From the NCBI RefSeq assembly GCF_000797445.1, contig NZ_JSWF01000044.1, positions 1 to 64,000 of the forward strand: a DNA stretch of 64,000 nucleotides. Reading direction: 5' to 3'. The notes under the pieces were generated by a model. That model saw nothing but the letters and a program-made list of their open reading frames with translations. It made no database searches and had not been told where the DNA came from. Positions within the stretch are counted from its first letter, which is position 1. Each line of letters opens with the position of its first letter. Positions 24,528 through 32,853 of the stretch are shown here, one piece after another. A program made the translations under genes and the position numbers. Origin of the DNA: Lacinutrix jangbogonensis. GTDB lineage: Bacteria; Bacteroidota; Bacteroidia; Flavobacteriales; Flavobacteriaceae.

Positions 24528-26530
24528 GATAATTTTAAAACTATAGTTTGATTTTTCTTTACTTTTTGTCCCTTCGGAATGGATTGCGATGTCACAAGAC
24601 CACTACCAGTAATTTTTACCTCTAATCCTAAATTTTCACATAATGCCATCGCATCCATTATTGGTAAGCCTATAACATTTGGCATAATTGTTAAATAAGC
24701 ATTTGAAGTATCATAGTAGTTTTGAAACTCGTCTTCAACTGCAGCATTTTGAACCTCTAAAGATCCTATCTCATCTATAATCGGTGTATCTGTAAATATT
24801 TTTTGCGCAATACGTTTAAACACTGGACCAGTAACATCTGCTCCATAATAGCCAACCTTTAAACTTGGCTTATGTATAACAACAATGCATGAATATTTGG
24901 GATTTTCTACCGGGAAATAGCCAGCAAAAGATGAAATGTACTTTCTATCCTTTAACCACTCTTGATTATTTCCATAATCTGTTCTTGCTGTACCTGTTTT
25001 TCCCGCCATAGAGAAATATTTAGAATACATTTTCTTACCTGTTCCTCTTTCTACAACATTTTCTAAAAGTTTTTGAGCTATTTTTATCGTTTCGTCTGAA
25101 GCTATTTTTTTTACACGTACTACTTTTTCAAAACTTTCAATCTCTCTATCTAATTCTTTTACTTGACGCAAAAAACGAGGCTTTAACATTTCGCCATTAT
25201 TTGCTACGGCATTATAAAACGTTAAAGTTTGCAATGGTGTTAATTGCAAATTATAGCCGTATGCCATAGATGGCAATGCATTACGGCTCCATATTTCATC
25301 TCCTGGCTTAGGAATTACCGGATTACCCTCTCCAATAATTGGTAAATCTAAATTCTCATGAAGTCTCCATGTTTTCAACCTATCTATAAATTTATTAGGG
25401 CTTTTAGAATAATGATCATCAATAATAGTTGCCAAACCAATATTTGATGATTTTTCAAAAGCTTCTCCAACAGAAATTTTGCCATAACCATTACCCGTAT
25501 CATTTATAGCTCTACCGTAGAACATTTTTCTACCAGTTTTTGTATCAACAATAGTAGAAGTATCAATAACCTTATCTTCTAATGCAGCCATTATTGCCAT
25601 TAACTTGAAAGTAGAGCCTGGTTCGTGCGACTCCCAAACTGCATAATTTCTTTTCTCGTAATATTTACCAGATTTAGATTTCCCCAAGTTTGAAATCGCT
25701 CTAATCTCTCCCGTTTTCACCTCCATCACTACAACACAACCATGCTCAGCATCGTACTTTTCTAATTGCTCCAATAATGAATGGTGTGCGATATCTTGAA
25801 TATTTACATCTATTGTTGTATAAACATCGTAACCATCTTGAGGCTCAATTTGGTTATAATCTACAATAGGTTTCCATTGCCCTTTGCCTATTTTCTGTTT
25901 TAAACGGTGCCCATCTTTACCTTTTAAATACTTATCTCCAAAAGCGCCATCGATTCCAGCTCTTGTTACATTTCCATTTTCGTCTGTGCGCTCATAACCT
26001 ATCGTTCTCATTGAGATTCCTCCCATTGGATGTTCGCGCTTTGTGTTTTGCTCCATTATTAGCCCACCTTTAAAAGCACCTAATTTTAATAATGGAAAAT
26101 TGCGTACTCTTAAATAATCCGAATAGCCAATATCACGTGCAAGGAGAAAATATCTGTTTTTATTAGCTTTGGCCTTATCTAACCTGTTACGATAGTATGA
26201 AGCTGGTTTACCTCTGTATTTAGATAAAGAATCGCACAGTGGTCCAATTTGTTTTTGCCATACTTTTTCCCTAGGTGTTTTAGTGTCTATTCTAATATCG
26301 TATTTAGGAATTGAGGTTGCAAGTAAGTTTCCATTAACAGAATACACATTACCTCTGTTTGCAGGAATATCTCTATTCTCGATAGTTCGCTTTTCGGCTA
26401 AATCGCGATATTTATCACCATTTACATATTGAATGGTTAGCAATTTAATAACCACAGCAAGGCCGAAGATGAACATACATCCAGCTACAAAATACAATCG
26501 GTTTAATATGTTAGTTTCGTTTACTGACAC
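24524..26530 (-). CDS. ftsI: Division transpeptidase FtsI/PBP3 with PASTA domain
   Basis: This class B penicillin-binding protein cross-links septal peptidoglycan. It has one N-terminal membrane segment (FVAGCMFIFGLAVVIKLLTI), a dimerisation domain (residues about 50-220) and a transpeptidase domain. The latter has the active-site motif GSTFKLMA (SxxK) near residue 305, SSN about 60 residues on and AGKTGTARTDYG (KTG) near 510. The last roughly 60 residues (TIMPNVIGLPIMDAMALCEN to the end) form a single PASTA domain, common in this phylum but absent from E. coli FtsI. It lies 6 bp after the ftsL-like gene and overlaps murE. Confidence 0.96.
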   Translation of the reverse strand: MSVNETNILNRLYFVAGCMFIFGLAVVIKLLTIQYVNGDKYRDLAEKRTIENRDIPANRGNVYSVNGNLLATSIPKYDIRIDTKTPREKVWQKQIGPLCDSLSKYRGKPASYYRNRLDKAKANKNRYFLLARDIGYSDYLRVRNFPLLKLGAFKGGLIMEQNTKREHPMGGISMRTIGYERTDENGNVTRAGIDGAFGDKYLKGKDGHRLKQKIGKGQWKPIVDYNQIEPQDGYDVYTTIDVNIQDIAHHSLLEQLEKYDAEHGCVVVMEVKTGEIRAISNLGKSKSGKYYEKRNYAVWESHEPGSTFKLMAIMAALEDKVIDTSTIVDTKTGRKMFYGRAINDTGNGYGKISVGEAFEKSSNIGLATIIDDHYSKSPNKFIDRLKTWRLHENLDLPIIGEGNPVIPKPGDEIWSRNALPSMAYGYNLQLTPLQTLTFYNAVANNGEMLKPRFLRQVKELDREIESFEKVVRVKKIASDETIKIAQKLLENVVERGTGKKMYSKYFSMAGKTGTARTDYGNNQEWLKDRKYISSFAGYFPVENPKYSCIVVIHKPSLKVGYYGADVTGPVFKRIAQKIFTDTPIIDEIGSLEVQNAAVEDEFQNYYDTSNAYLTIMPNVIGLPIMDAMALCENLGLEVKITGSGLVTSQSIPKGQKVKKNQTIVLKLS

Positions 26531-26536
26531 AATTAC

Positions 26537-26860
26537 TTAATCTTGCTTTTCGCTTTTAACTTTTATTTTTTGAGGCGGAACTTCGGAAGTCCTTAATCCT
26601 ATTTCTTTCATTTTTGCCGAGACAACAGATTCTTTTTTCAACTCCATCAATCGACCTCTTCCATCTATAAATGCTGAACGCAATTCTTTAGCTTCATTAC
26701 CTAATCTTGCGATTTCGTGTACTTTTTTATCTGCACTATGCGAGCTTGCAATCATGACTATCGCTAATACCGAAATAAAGAGAATCATTCTCCAATTTTT
26801 AAAGGAATCATCGCTCACTAAAAACGTTCCTCTTAATATGTTATAGATGTTTTTTTTCAA
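26537..26860 (-). CDS. ftsL: FtsL-like small division protein
   Basis: This 107-residue bitopic protein has a short cytoplasmic N terminus, one membrane helix (MILFISVLAIVMIASSHSA) and a periplasmic coiled-coil stretch (HEIARLGNEAKELRSAFIDG). This is the architecture of FtsL, which bridges FtsQ to FtsW/FtsI. Sequence similarity is weak across phyla, so the call rests on topology and on its place between rsmH and ftsI. Confidence 0.87.
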   Translation of the reverse strand: MKKNIYNILRGTFLVSDDSFKNWRMILFISVLAIVMIASSHSADKKVHEIARLGNEAKELRSAFIDGRGRLMELKKESVVSAKMKEIGLRTSEVPPQKIKVKSEKQD

Positions 26861-26982
26861 ACTAAATTTTCAATTTTAATCATTGCGAATCTTCTTAAGC
26901 GCGGCTATTTTTATGAACACCTATAATTTTTATACTCAAGAGATTCCGACATCACAAAAAAGATTATTTGAGCGAAAAACGA

Positions 26983-27879
26983 CTACATTTTTTCGGCAAA
27001 ACGTAATTTCGCACTCCTTGATCTGCTGTTCAATTTTATTTCTGCTGCTGAAGGAATTATTAACTTCCCAACCTTTTTAAGTGGCACTTCAAAATTGCCA
27101 AAGACATCTCGTTCTGGTTCTCCTTCAAACAATCCGTTTCTTACAAAACGTTTTACCAATCTGTCTTCTAAAGAATGATAGCTTATCAAGCTCAATCTTC
27201 CTTCTGGCTTAAGTATTTCTGGTGTTTGCAATAAAAACTCTTTTAATGCTTCAATTTCTTGATTCACTTCAATTCTAATAGCTTGATATATTTGAGCTAA
27301 AATTTTATTCTCGTGTTTTGGAGATAAAAACTGCTTCAATACCTTTTTAAGCTGATCACCAGTTTTCAACACTTCCTCTTTACGAAAGTCAACAATTAAC
27401 TTTGCCATTGCTGGAGCTGCACGCAACTCTCCATATTGCAATAACACTTGCTTAAGTCGCTCTTCGTCATATTCATTAATTACATGATATGCAGATAATT
27501 GACTTTTCTGATTCATTCTCATGTCCAACTCAGCTTCAAATCGTGTTGAAAATCCGCGTGCTGCAACATCAAATTGATGTGACGATACGCCAAAATCTGC
27601 CAAAACACCATCGACTTCTTTAACCCCATAAAATCTCAGAAAGCGTTTTATGAATCTAAAATTCTCATGAATAAGTGTAAATCTAGGATCATCAATCTTA
27701 TTTTCAAGGGCGTCAGCATCTTGATCAAAAGCAAATAATTTTCCCTTTTCACCAAGACGACTTAGTATTTCTTTACTATGCCCACCGCCACCAAAAGTGA
27801 CATCCACATAGATTCCATCTGACTTGATATTTAAACCATCTACGGATTCTTTTAGTAATACAGGATTATGATATTCCAT
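26983..27879 (-). CDS. rsmH: 16S rRNA m4C1402 methyltransferase RsmH
   Basis: RsmH (MraW) N4-methylates C1402 of 16S rRNA with S-adenosylmethionine. The start MEYHNPVLLKESVDGL, the SAM site VDVTFGGGGHSKEIL, LADFGVSSHQFD, the helical insert containing LSPKHENKILAQIYQAIRIE, and ISYHSLEDRLVKRFVRNG are all diagnostic. The length is 298 residues. It overlaps mraZ by 14 bp, and a 122-bp gap separates it from the ftsL-like gene. Confidence 0.98.
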   Translation of the reverse strand: MEYHNPVLLKESVDGLNIKSDGIYVDVTFGGGGHSKEILSRLGEKGKLFAFDQDADALENKIDDPRFTLIHENFRFIKRFLRFYGVKEVDGVLADFGVSSHQFDVAARGFSTRFEAELDMRMNQKSQLSAYHVINEYDEERLKQVLLQYGELRAAPAMAKLIVDFRKEEVLKTGDQLKKVLKQFLSPKHENKILAQIYQAIRIEVNQEIEALKEFLLQTPEILKPEGRLSLISYHSLEDRLVKRFVRNGLFEGEPERDVFGNFEVPLKKVGKLIIPSAAEIKLNSRSRSAKLRFAEKM

Positions 27880-28336
27880 CAGCTTCTTCGTCTTGTCCCA
27901 TAACTTCTTCGGCTAAATCTGCAAAATCTACAGTCGCGTCATCAATGGTTTGTTCGTACTTATCCTTATCCCAAATCTCCACAATATTAATTGCTGAAGA
28001 CATCACTATATTTTTCGAAATATTTGCAAAAACAGTTAAATCTTTAGGAATTAATAATCTTCCACTAACATCTACTTCAACCATTTTCACACCCGCAGTA
28101 AACCTGCGAATAAAATCATTATTCTTTTTCTTGAAACGATTTAGTTTATTCACTTTCTGCATTAGAACTTCCCATTCCGCCATTGGATACAATTCTAAAC
28201 ACGTCTGAAAAACCGCTCGTTTCAACACAAAACCATTTTGCAACACCGGCGCTAGCTGCTTTTTAAGCGCAGCAGGAAGCATAAGCCTTCCTTTGGCATC
28301 TGCTTTACATTCGTATGTTCCTATTAATGAGTTCAA
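27866..28336 (-). CDS. mraZ: Transcriptional regulator MraZ
   Basis: MraZ is an AbrB-fold DNA-binding protein that controls the dcw cluster it heads. Two SpoVT/AbrB-like repeats are seen: IGTYECKADAKGRLMLPAAL at the N terminus and KMVEVDVSGRLLIPKDLTVF near residue 80. I start it at a TTG giving MNSLIGTYECK (156 residues), the usual family length. A longer frame from a GTG at 28402 would begin inside the MraZ binding repeats and upstream of the likely transcription start, so I reject it. The C terminus (DLAEEVMGQDEEADGIS) is acidic. Confidence 0.93.
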   Translation of the reverse strand: MNSLIGTYECKADAKGRLMLPAALKKQLAPVLQNGFVLKRAVFQTCLELYPMAEWEVLMQKVNKLNRFKKKNNDFIRRFTAGVKMVEVDVSGRLLIPKDLTVFANISKNIVMSSAINIVEIWDKDKYEQTIDDATVDFADLAEEVMGQDEEADGIS

Positions 28337-28368
28337 TGTGGTATTTTTATATATAAACGAATAAGAGT

Positions 28369-28413
28369 CAAATATATTGAAAATTTTACCACATTTTACC
28401 ACATTCTACCACA
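28369..28413 (-). promoter_or_regulatory. mraZ/dcw promoter with three MraZ boxes
   Basis: On the minus strand TGTGGTA occurs three times with an exact 10-bp period (plus-strand TACCACA at 28387-28393, 28397-28403 and 28407-28413), matching the direct-repeat design of MraZ operators (a GTGG-type core repeated every helical turn). TATATTTG, a consensus -7 box, follows at 28376-28369, placing the repeats over the -33 region and the start of transcription near 28362, about 26 nt before the TTG codon. A fourth TGTGGTA in inverted orientation lies at 28337-28343, next to the start codon. Confidence 0.75.
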
Positions 28414-28596
28414 TTGTTAATAAATACTTAAATGAAATCTTCTATTCCAACTTTCAAAAAGCCCCTTTAAGACCTAAACACATAGCTTTCAGGGTATTCA
28501 AAATGGTCAAAAATAGTAATGAACAACTGTTAATATCTAAACAGAATAGTTTTTTGAAGTATCTAAAGAATACTCTTTTTTTTTATTTGAAATAAC

Positions 28597-28604
28597 TATA
28601 TTTG
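28597..28604 (+). promoter_or_regulatory. -7 promoter box of the alpha/beta hydrolase gene
   Basis: TATATTTG matches TAnnTTTG exactly. It would start transcription near 28611, which leaves a 19-nt leader before the ATG at 28630 and makes the upstream TTG at 28615 an unlikely start. A clear -33 TTTG at the right distance is missing. Confidence 0.45.
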
Positions 28605-28629
28605 CTTTTAAGGATTGACTAAAAAATTA

Positions 28630-29394
28630 ATGTCGCACACACTAATTACAGAAGGAAATTACAGTTATATCGAAGCTGGACAGGGCACACCAATAGTTAT
28701 TTTACATGGACTTATGGGTGGCTTAAGCAATTTTGACGGTGTAATAGAACGCTTTAGTAAAGAGGGTTATAAAGTAATTATCCCACAATTACCTGTGTAT
28801 TCGATGTCGCTTATAAAAACTAATGTGAAATCCTTTTCGAAATACTTAGGCGAGTTTATAAAATTTAAAAATTTTGACGAGGTTATTTTATTAGGAAACT
28901 CTCTTGGTGGACATATTGGTCTTTATTACACGAAACACAATCCAGAAAAAGTCAAGGCGTTAATTATAACTGGAAGCTCTGGTTTATACGAAAGCGCAAT
29001 GGGAGGCGGTTACACAAAACGCAGCGATTACGAGGTGATGAAGAAAAAAGCACAAGATGTTTTTTACGATCCTGCTGTTGCTACAAAAGAAATTGTTGAT
29101 GAAGTTTACGAAATTGTAAACGACAGAAGTAAATTGATAAAAACGTTAGCTATTGCAAAAAGTGCCATTAGACACAATATGGCAAAAGACTTACCCAAAA
29201 TGAATACTCCAACTTGTATTATATGGGGAAAAAACGACGGTGTTACTCCTCCTGAAGTTGCAGTCGAATTTAACAAACTACTACCCGATTCTGATTTGTT
29301 TTGGATTGATAAATGTGGCCATGCTGCCATGATGGAACATCCTGAAGAATTTAATGGTATTCTTGGAGACTGGCTAAATAAACGAGAATTTTAG
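28630..29394 (+). CDS. Alpha/beta hydrolase
   Basis: This is a cytoplasmic alpha/beta-fold hydrolase of 254 residues. The oxyanion loop is VILHGLMGG, the nucleophile elbow LLGNSLGGHIGL (Ser in GNSLG), the acid is in WGKNDGVTPPE and the catalytic His in KCGHAAMMEHPEEF, so the triad is complete. It resembles MhpC/BioH-like esterases and is found beside engB in many Flavobacteria. The substrate cannot be told. Divergent from mraZ; start chosen from the -7 box position. Confidence 0.88.
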   Translation: MSHTLITEGNYSYIEAGQGTPIVILHGLMGGLSNFDGVIERFSKEGYKVIIPQLPVYSMSLIKTNVKSFSKYLGEFIKFKNFDEVILLGNSLGGHIGLYYTKHNPEKVKALIITGSSGLYESAMGGGYTKRSDYEVMKKKAQDVFYDPAVATKEIVDEVYEIVNDRSKLIKTLAIAKSAIRHNMAKDLPKMNTPTCIIWGKNDGVTPPEVAVEFNKLLPDSDLFWIDKCGHAAMMEHPEEFNGILGDWLNKREF

Positions 29395-29592
29395 GATTCA
29401 TTCATAATTATTTTTCAGCGCTTACCTGTTTTACTTACTCTTAATACGTTCTAAAATTAAAAAATCCTAATCTAACGCTTTATCCTTACCTGACTCTTTT
29501 CAGAAGAAAAAAACACTGTTATGGTTACACGACTTCTTAGCTAGTTGTTCTAGTTTTTAACGCTTACTCTTTTTTGCTTACTTAAATGTGCT

Positions 29593-29600
29593 TACTTTTG
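29593..29600 (+). promoter_or_regulatory. -7 promoter box of engB
   Basis: TACTTTTG fits TAnnTTTG. A TTTG at 29573-29576 lies 16 bp upstream, a little close. The 294-bp gap in front of engB otherwise shows only AT-rich sequence and a small hairpin (TTTCTGCCTTCGCAGAAA near 29663-29680). I see no gene in it. Confidence 0.35.
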
Positions 29601-29688
29601 TGGCTCACTCAGCAAGTTAAAACTTTAACTTACATGAGTATTTTGTTTAATTAATTATGAGATTTCTGCCTTCGCAGAAATAGGAGAA

Positions 29689-30297
29689 ATGAAAATAAAG
29701 TCTGCTGAATTTGTATTGAGTAATTCTGATGTGGCAAAATGCCCCAAAGATATGTTACCAGAATATGCCTTTATTGGTAGAAGTAACGTTGGTAAGTCTT
29801 CACTTATTAATATGATTACTAGTAGAAAAAGTCTTGCTAAGACTTCTGGAAGACCCGGAAAAACACAACTTATTAATCATTTTCTTATAAATAAAGATTG
29901 GTACTTGGTAGATTTACCTGGTTATGGTTATGCAAAAGTTTCAAAAAGCACAAAAAAGGTCTTCCAAAAATTTATTACAAAATATTTTCAGGAACGCGAG
30001 CAGTTAGTTTGCGCTTTTGCTTTGGTAGATATTAGACACAAACCGCAACCTATAGATTTAGAGTTTATGCAATACTTAGGTGAAGCTGGTATTCCATTTT
30101 GTATCATTTTCACTAAAGCCGATAAGTTAAAACCGAAAGCTATAGAAAACCACGTTGAAGATTACAAAAATATCATGTTAGAAACTTGGGAAGAGATGCC
30201 TAAATATTTTATAACTTCTAGTTCTAAGGATATTGGTAAAGAGGAAGTGCTTGGATATATTGGGGAATTGAATGATGGGATGATTGAGGATGCTTAA
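29689..30297 (+). CDS. engB: Ribosome-biogenesis GTPase EngB/YsxC
   Basis: This is an essential GTPase of large-subunit assembly. The G motifs are in order: GRSNVGKSSLIN (G1), a Thr-bearing switch with RPGKTQLINHF, DLPGYGYAKVSK (G3), FTKADKL (G4) and TSSSKDIG (G5). The length of 202 residues is typical. The start codon is preceded by GGAGAA at good distance. A hypothetical secreted protein gene follows 8 bp later. Confidence 0.97.
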   Translation: MKIKSAEFVLSNSDVAKCPKDMLPEYAFIGRSNVGKSSLINMITSRKSLAKTSGRPGKTQLINHFLINKDWYLVDLPGYGYAKVSKSTKKVFQKFITKYFQEREQLVCAFALVDIRHKPQPIDLEFMQYLGEAGIPFCIIFTKADKLKPKAIENHVEDYKNIMLETWEEMPKYFITSSSKDIGKEEVLGYIGELNDGMIEDA

Positions 30298-30305
30298 TTA
30301 AAAAA

Positions 30306-30977
30306 ATGAAAATAATTATAACCTTTTTCCTTTTGCTGTTTTTGACTCCTTTAGTTCATAGTCAAAAAAGAACTTATATTGATGAAAAAGGAGATACAAT
30401 CAATAAATATAAGTATTTTAAAAAATGGAGAAATAAAGACTTATTGCTAAGTGCTTGGCATTATAAAGACAAAAAAGGAAAGCGTTATCTAACATTAAAA
30501 AACGACTTATACTTACAAGAAACTTACGCTTTTAATAGTATAAAAAGTGAGATTGAAGAACTAATCAATATAAAAATACCAGACTCAACAGTGTTATTGA
30601 TAGAATACACTTATAAGGACGACTTGTGCTCTTCTTCTCGAGATAACAATTGGACTAGATCTGAGATTAGTGAAAGAAAAAAATTCACTGACCCTATGCG
30701 CACAAGTTTAATTAAAAAACATGTTCTTTTAATTTCTTTATTTGAACCTGGAATAACACTAAAAAATAAACCAAAAAGCAAGTATGAATATTTTTATACT
30801 GATAAAAATAATTTCTTCAGAAAAAACCTCTTTATTAATCCAACTTTGTGCGGCTCGTTTGCTTTAATGAAAACAAATGGACAATGCATTATTAGAAATG
30901 GTGAATATCGAGCAGATAATATGGCTCAGCACTTAAAACCAGAAAACTGGAATCTCTTTTTTGAGAGAAAAGAATAA
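30306..30977 (+). CDS. Hypothetical secreted protein
   Basis: The N terminus (MKIIITFFLLLFLTPLVHSQ) is a signal peptide with a likely cut after Ser-Gln, typical of exported flavobacterial proteins. The mature part of about 203 residues is basic and Lys/Tyr rich, with no catalytic motif I recognise. Two Cys residues in the middle and C-terminal part (DDLCSS, NPTLCGS, GQCIIR) could form disulfides. It is 8 bp after engB and probably co-transcribed, but this may be accidental. Function unknown. Confidence 0.65.
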   Translation: MKIIITFFLLLFLTPLVHSQKRTYIDEKGDTINKYKYFKKWRNKDLLLSAWHYKDKKGKRYLTLKNDLYLQETYAFNSIKSEIEELINIKIPDSTVLLIEYTYKDDLCSSSRDNNWTRSEISERKKFTDPMRTSLIKKHVLLISLFEPGITLKNKPKSKYEYFYTDKNNFFRKNLFINPTLCGSFALMKTNGQCIIRNGEYRADNMAQHLKPENWNLFFERKE

Positions 30978-31027
30978 TTCCTCATCCTTAATCTGATATA
31001 ATTTGAATCTATTACAGCATTAACCGA

Positions 31028-31891
31028 ATGCATCAAACCAAAACCCACATCGTCCCAAAACTCGCAAAGCCAATTAGGCTTCAAGAATATGGTGTTGGCG
31101 TCTTTAATTTAGTTTTTACTAAATCTGCTTTAAAAAAAGCCTTAAAAAAACAATACATTACTGTTAATGGTGTGGTTGCTACTTCTGCTACTTTTATAAC
31201 TGGTGGTGAAACTATTTGTTTATCTATTCTACATCACAGTAAACCTAGAACCAAACTCATTTTAAAACTAAACGTATTGTTTGAAGATGACTATTTAGCA
31301 ATTATTCACAAACCTGCAGGCATATTAGTAAGTGGTAATAGCTTTAAAACTATTGCAAATGCTTTAATTCAAAACCTAAAGCCAAGTCATCTTCCAGATC
31401 GAACAACACCTCAACCTGTTCACAGATTAGACTTCCCTACAACAGGTTTGTTATTAATAGGAAAAACAAGCGGTAGTATTCGTGCTTTAAGCAAACTGTT
31501 CGAAGACAAAAAAATCAAAAAAAGGTATTATGCTATTACTATTGGTTCAATGGAACCAAAAGGTGAAATCAGTTCTGAGATTGATGGTAAATCATCACAA
31601 TCTCATTATAAAGTAAAAGCAAGTATTACTTCAAAACGATTTAGCATTCTTAACTTAGTAAAGCTGAAACCAAAGACCGGCAGAAAACATCAATTACGGA
31701 AACACCTAACAAGTATAGGCCATCCCATTTTAGGTGATAAAGATTATAGTATTCCCCATTTAATATTAAATGGTAAAGGTTTGTATTTACATGCCTATTC
31801 ACTAAAATTTATTCATCCTTTTACAAATAAAAAAGTGTCTATAGAAGATGAATTACCCGATAAATTTAAAAAAATATTTGACTCCTTTTAG
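31028..31891 (+). CDS. RluA-family pseudouridine synthase
   Basis: The core carries the RluA signature HRLDFPTTGLLLIGKT with the catalytic Asp, preceded by VLFEDDYLAIIHKPAGILVS and followed by LKPKTGRKHQLRKHLTSIGH. The N-terminal 70 residues (TKSALKKALKKQYITVNGVV) resemble an S4 RNA-binding domain. It should isomerise uridines in rRNA or tRNA; the target cannot be told from sequence because RluA, RluC and RluD subfamilies are close. The length is 287 residues. Confidence 0.9.
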   Translation: MHQTKTHIVPKLAKPIRLQEYGVGVFNLVFTKSALKKALKKQYITVNGVVATSATFITGGETICLSILHHSKPRTKLILKLNVLFEDDYLAIIHKPAGILVSGNSFKTIANALIQNLKPSHLPDRTTPQPVHRLDFPTTGLLLIGKTSGSIRALSKLFEDKKIKKRYYAITIGSMEPKGEISSEIDGKSSQSHYKVKASITSKRFSILNLVKLKPKTGRKHQLRKHLTSIGHPILGDKDYSIPHLILNGKGLYLHAYSLKFIHPFTNKKVSIEDELPDKFKKIFDSF

Positions 31892-31945
31892 CACCTAATA
31901 TTTTCGCAAGAATAATTTTTTTTTACACAAATTTTACACTTTTTT

Positions 31946-31953
31946 TACATTTG
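31946..31953 (+). promoter_or_regulatory. -7 promoter box of the TonB-like lipoprotein gene
   Basis: TACATTTG fits TAnnTTTG, 65 bp before the start codon. No clear -33 TTTG at about 19 bp upstream is visible. Confidence 0.4.
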
Positions 31954-32018
31954 CTGTACAAGTTAAATCTTGTCCTCACTATATATTTGACAGATATTAA
32001 TCTTTAAATATAGTAATC

Positions 32019-32810
32019 ATGAAAAATCAAAGTACCCTCTTAAGTCTATCTATTTTTATTGCTTTCAGTTTTAATAACTGTAAAGATTCCAATGAAAGTG
32101 CATTAAACTCAAAAGACACTGCTCAACTTGAATTAGTAGACCAAAACATGAAACCAGGAAAAGCTGAATCTGACTATTACTACGGAATAGGCTCAAGGTT
32201 TGAAGCTATTAGCAAAACAGATTTAGACAATGCAACTACTATTTATCCTTTTAATCGTGATCATGAAAACGAACGCATTGAAAAAATTAATTCTACAGAA
32301 ATAATTATTATTGAAAACGACAGACGAACAGACAGACGCGAGTATGGTCGTTCTGAAAACTTAACAGATGGACAAAAAGCACTCTTTAAATCTCTCGACT
32401 ACTCTAAACACTTTTCAATGAAAACACTTTTTAAAGAAAAAACAACAGAAAACATAGTGTTAGATGAACAGAAATTCAATCCACATTATACCGTTGTACC
32501 TGAAATTGAAGCTTTTTACATAGAAGGTGAAGATGCAATAATTAACTACCTAATAGAAAACAGCAGAGTCGAAACATTAAATTTAGATAGCAAAAAAGTG
32601 CGCGCAGCTAAAATTTATTTTAAAATTTCAAAAAAAGGAACACTAAAAAATGTTTATATGGAAAGGACAACTGGATATCCAATATTAAACACAAAGCTAA
32701 TAGAATTAATAAGTACTATACCTGGACAATGGGAACCTGCTAAAAATAGTAATGGTGAAATTGTTGAACAAGAATTTGCTTTCACTTTTGGACCAAAAGA
32801 TGGTTGCTAA
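32019..32810 (+). CDS. Putative lipoprotein with TonB-like C-terminal domain
   Basis: The N terminus (LLSLSIFIAFSFNNCKDSN) looks like a lipoprotein signal with Cys at about residue 21. The last 80 residues (KVRAAKIYFKISKKGTLKNV to the end, with GYPILNTKLIELISTIPGQW and a final FAFTFGP) follow the pattern of the TonB C-terminal fold used by many Bacteroidota envelope proteins. No transmembrane TonB helix or Pro-rich spacer is present, so it is not an energy transducer. The middle part has no recognisable motif. Probably periplasm-facing and membrane attached. Confidence 0.6.
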   Translation: MKNQSTLLSLSIFIAFSFNNCKDSNESALNSKDTAQLELVDQNMKPGKAESDYYYGIGSRFEAISKTDLDNATTIYPFNRDHENERIEKINSTEIIIIENDRRTDRREYGRSENLTDGQKALFKSLDYSKHFSMKTLFKEKTTENIVLDEQKFNPHYTVVPEIEAFYIEGEDAIINYLIENSRVETLNLDSKKVRAAKIYFKISKKGTLKNVYMERTTGYPILNTKLIELISTIPGQWEPAKNSNGEIVEQEFAFTFGPKDGC

Positions 32811-32853
32811 TCAATAACTCTTTCATCAATCTGCTAAAATGAGATCATTACAA

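Noticed and set aside
28337-28402. Longer mraZ from GTG at 28402
   Set aside because: The extra 22 codons lie inside the MraZ repeats and the promoter, and their sequence (VKCGKIF) does not match MraZ.
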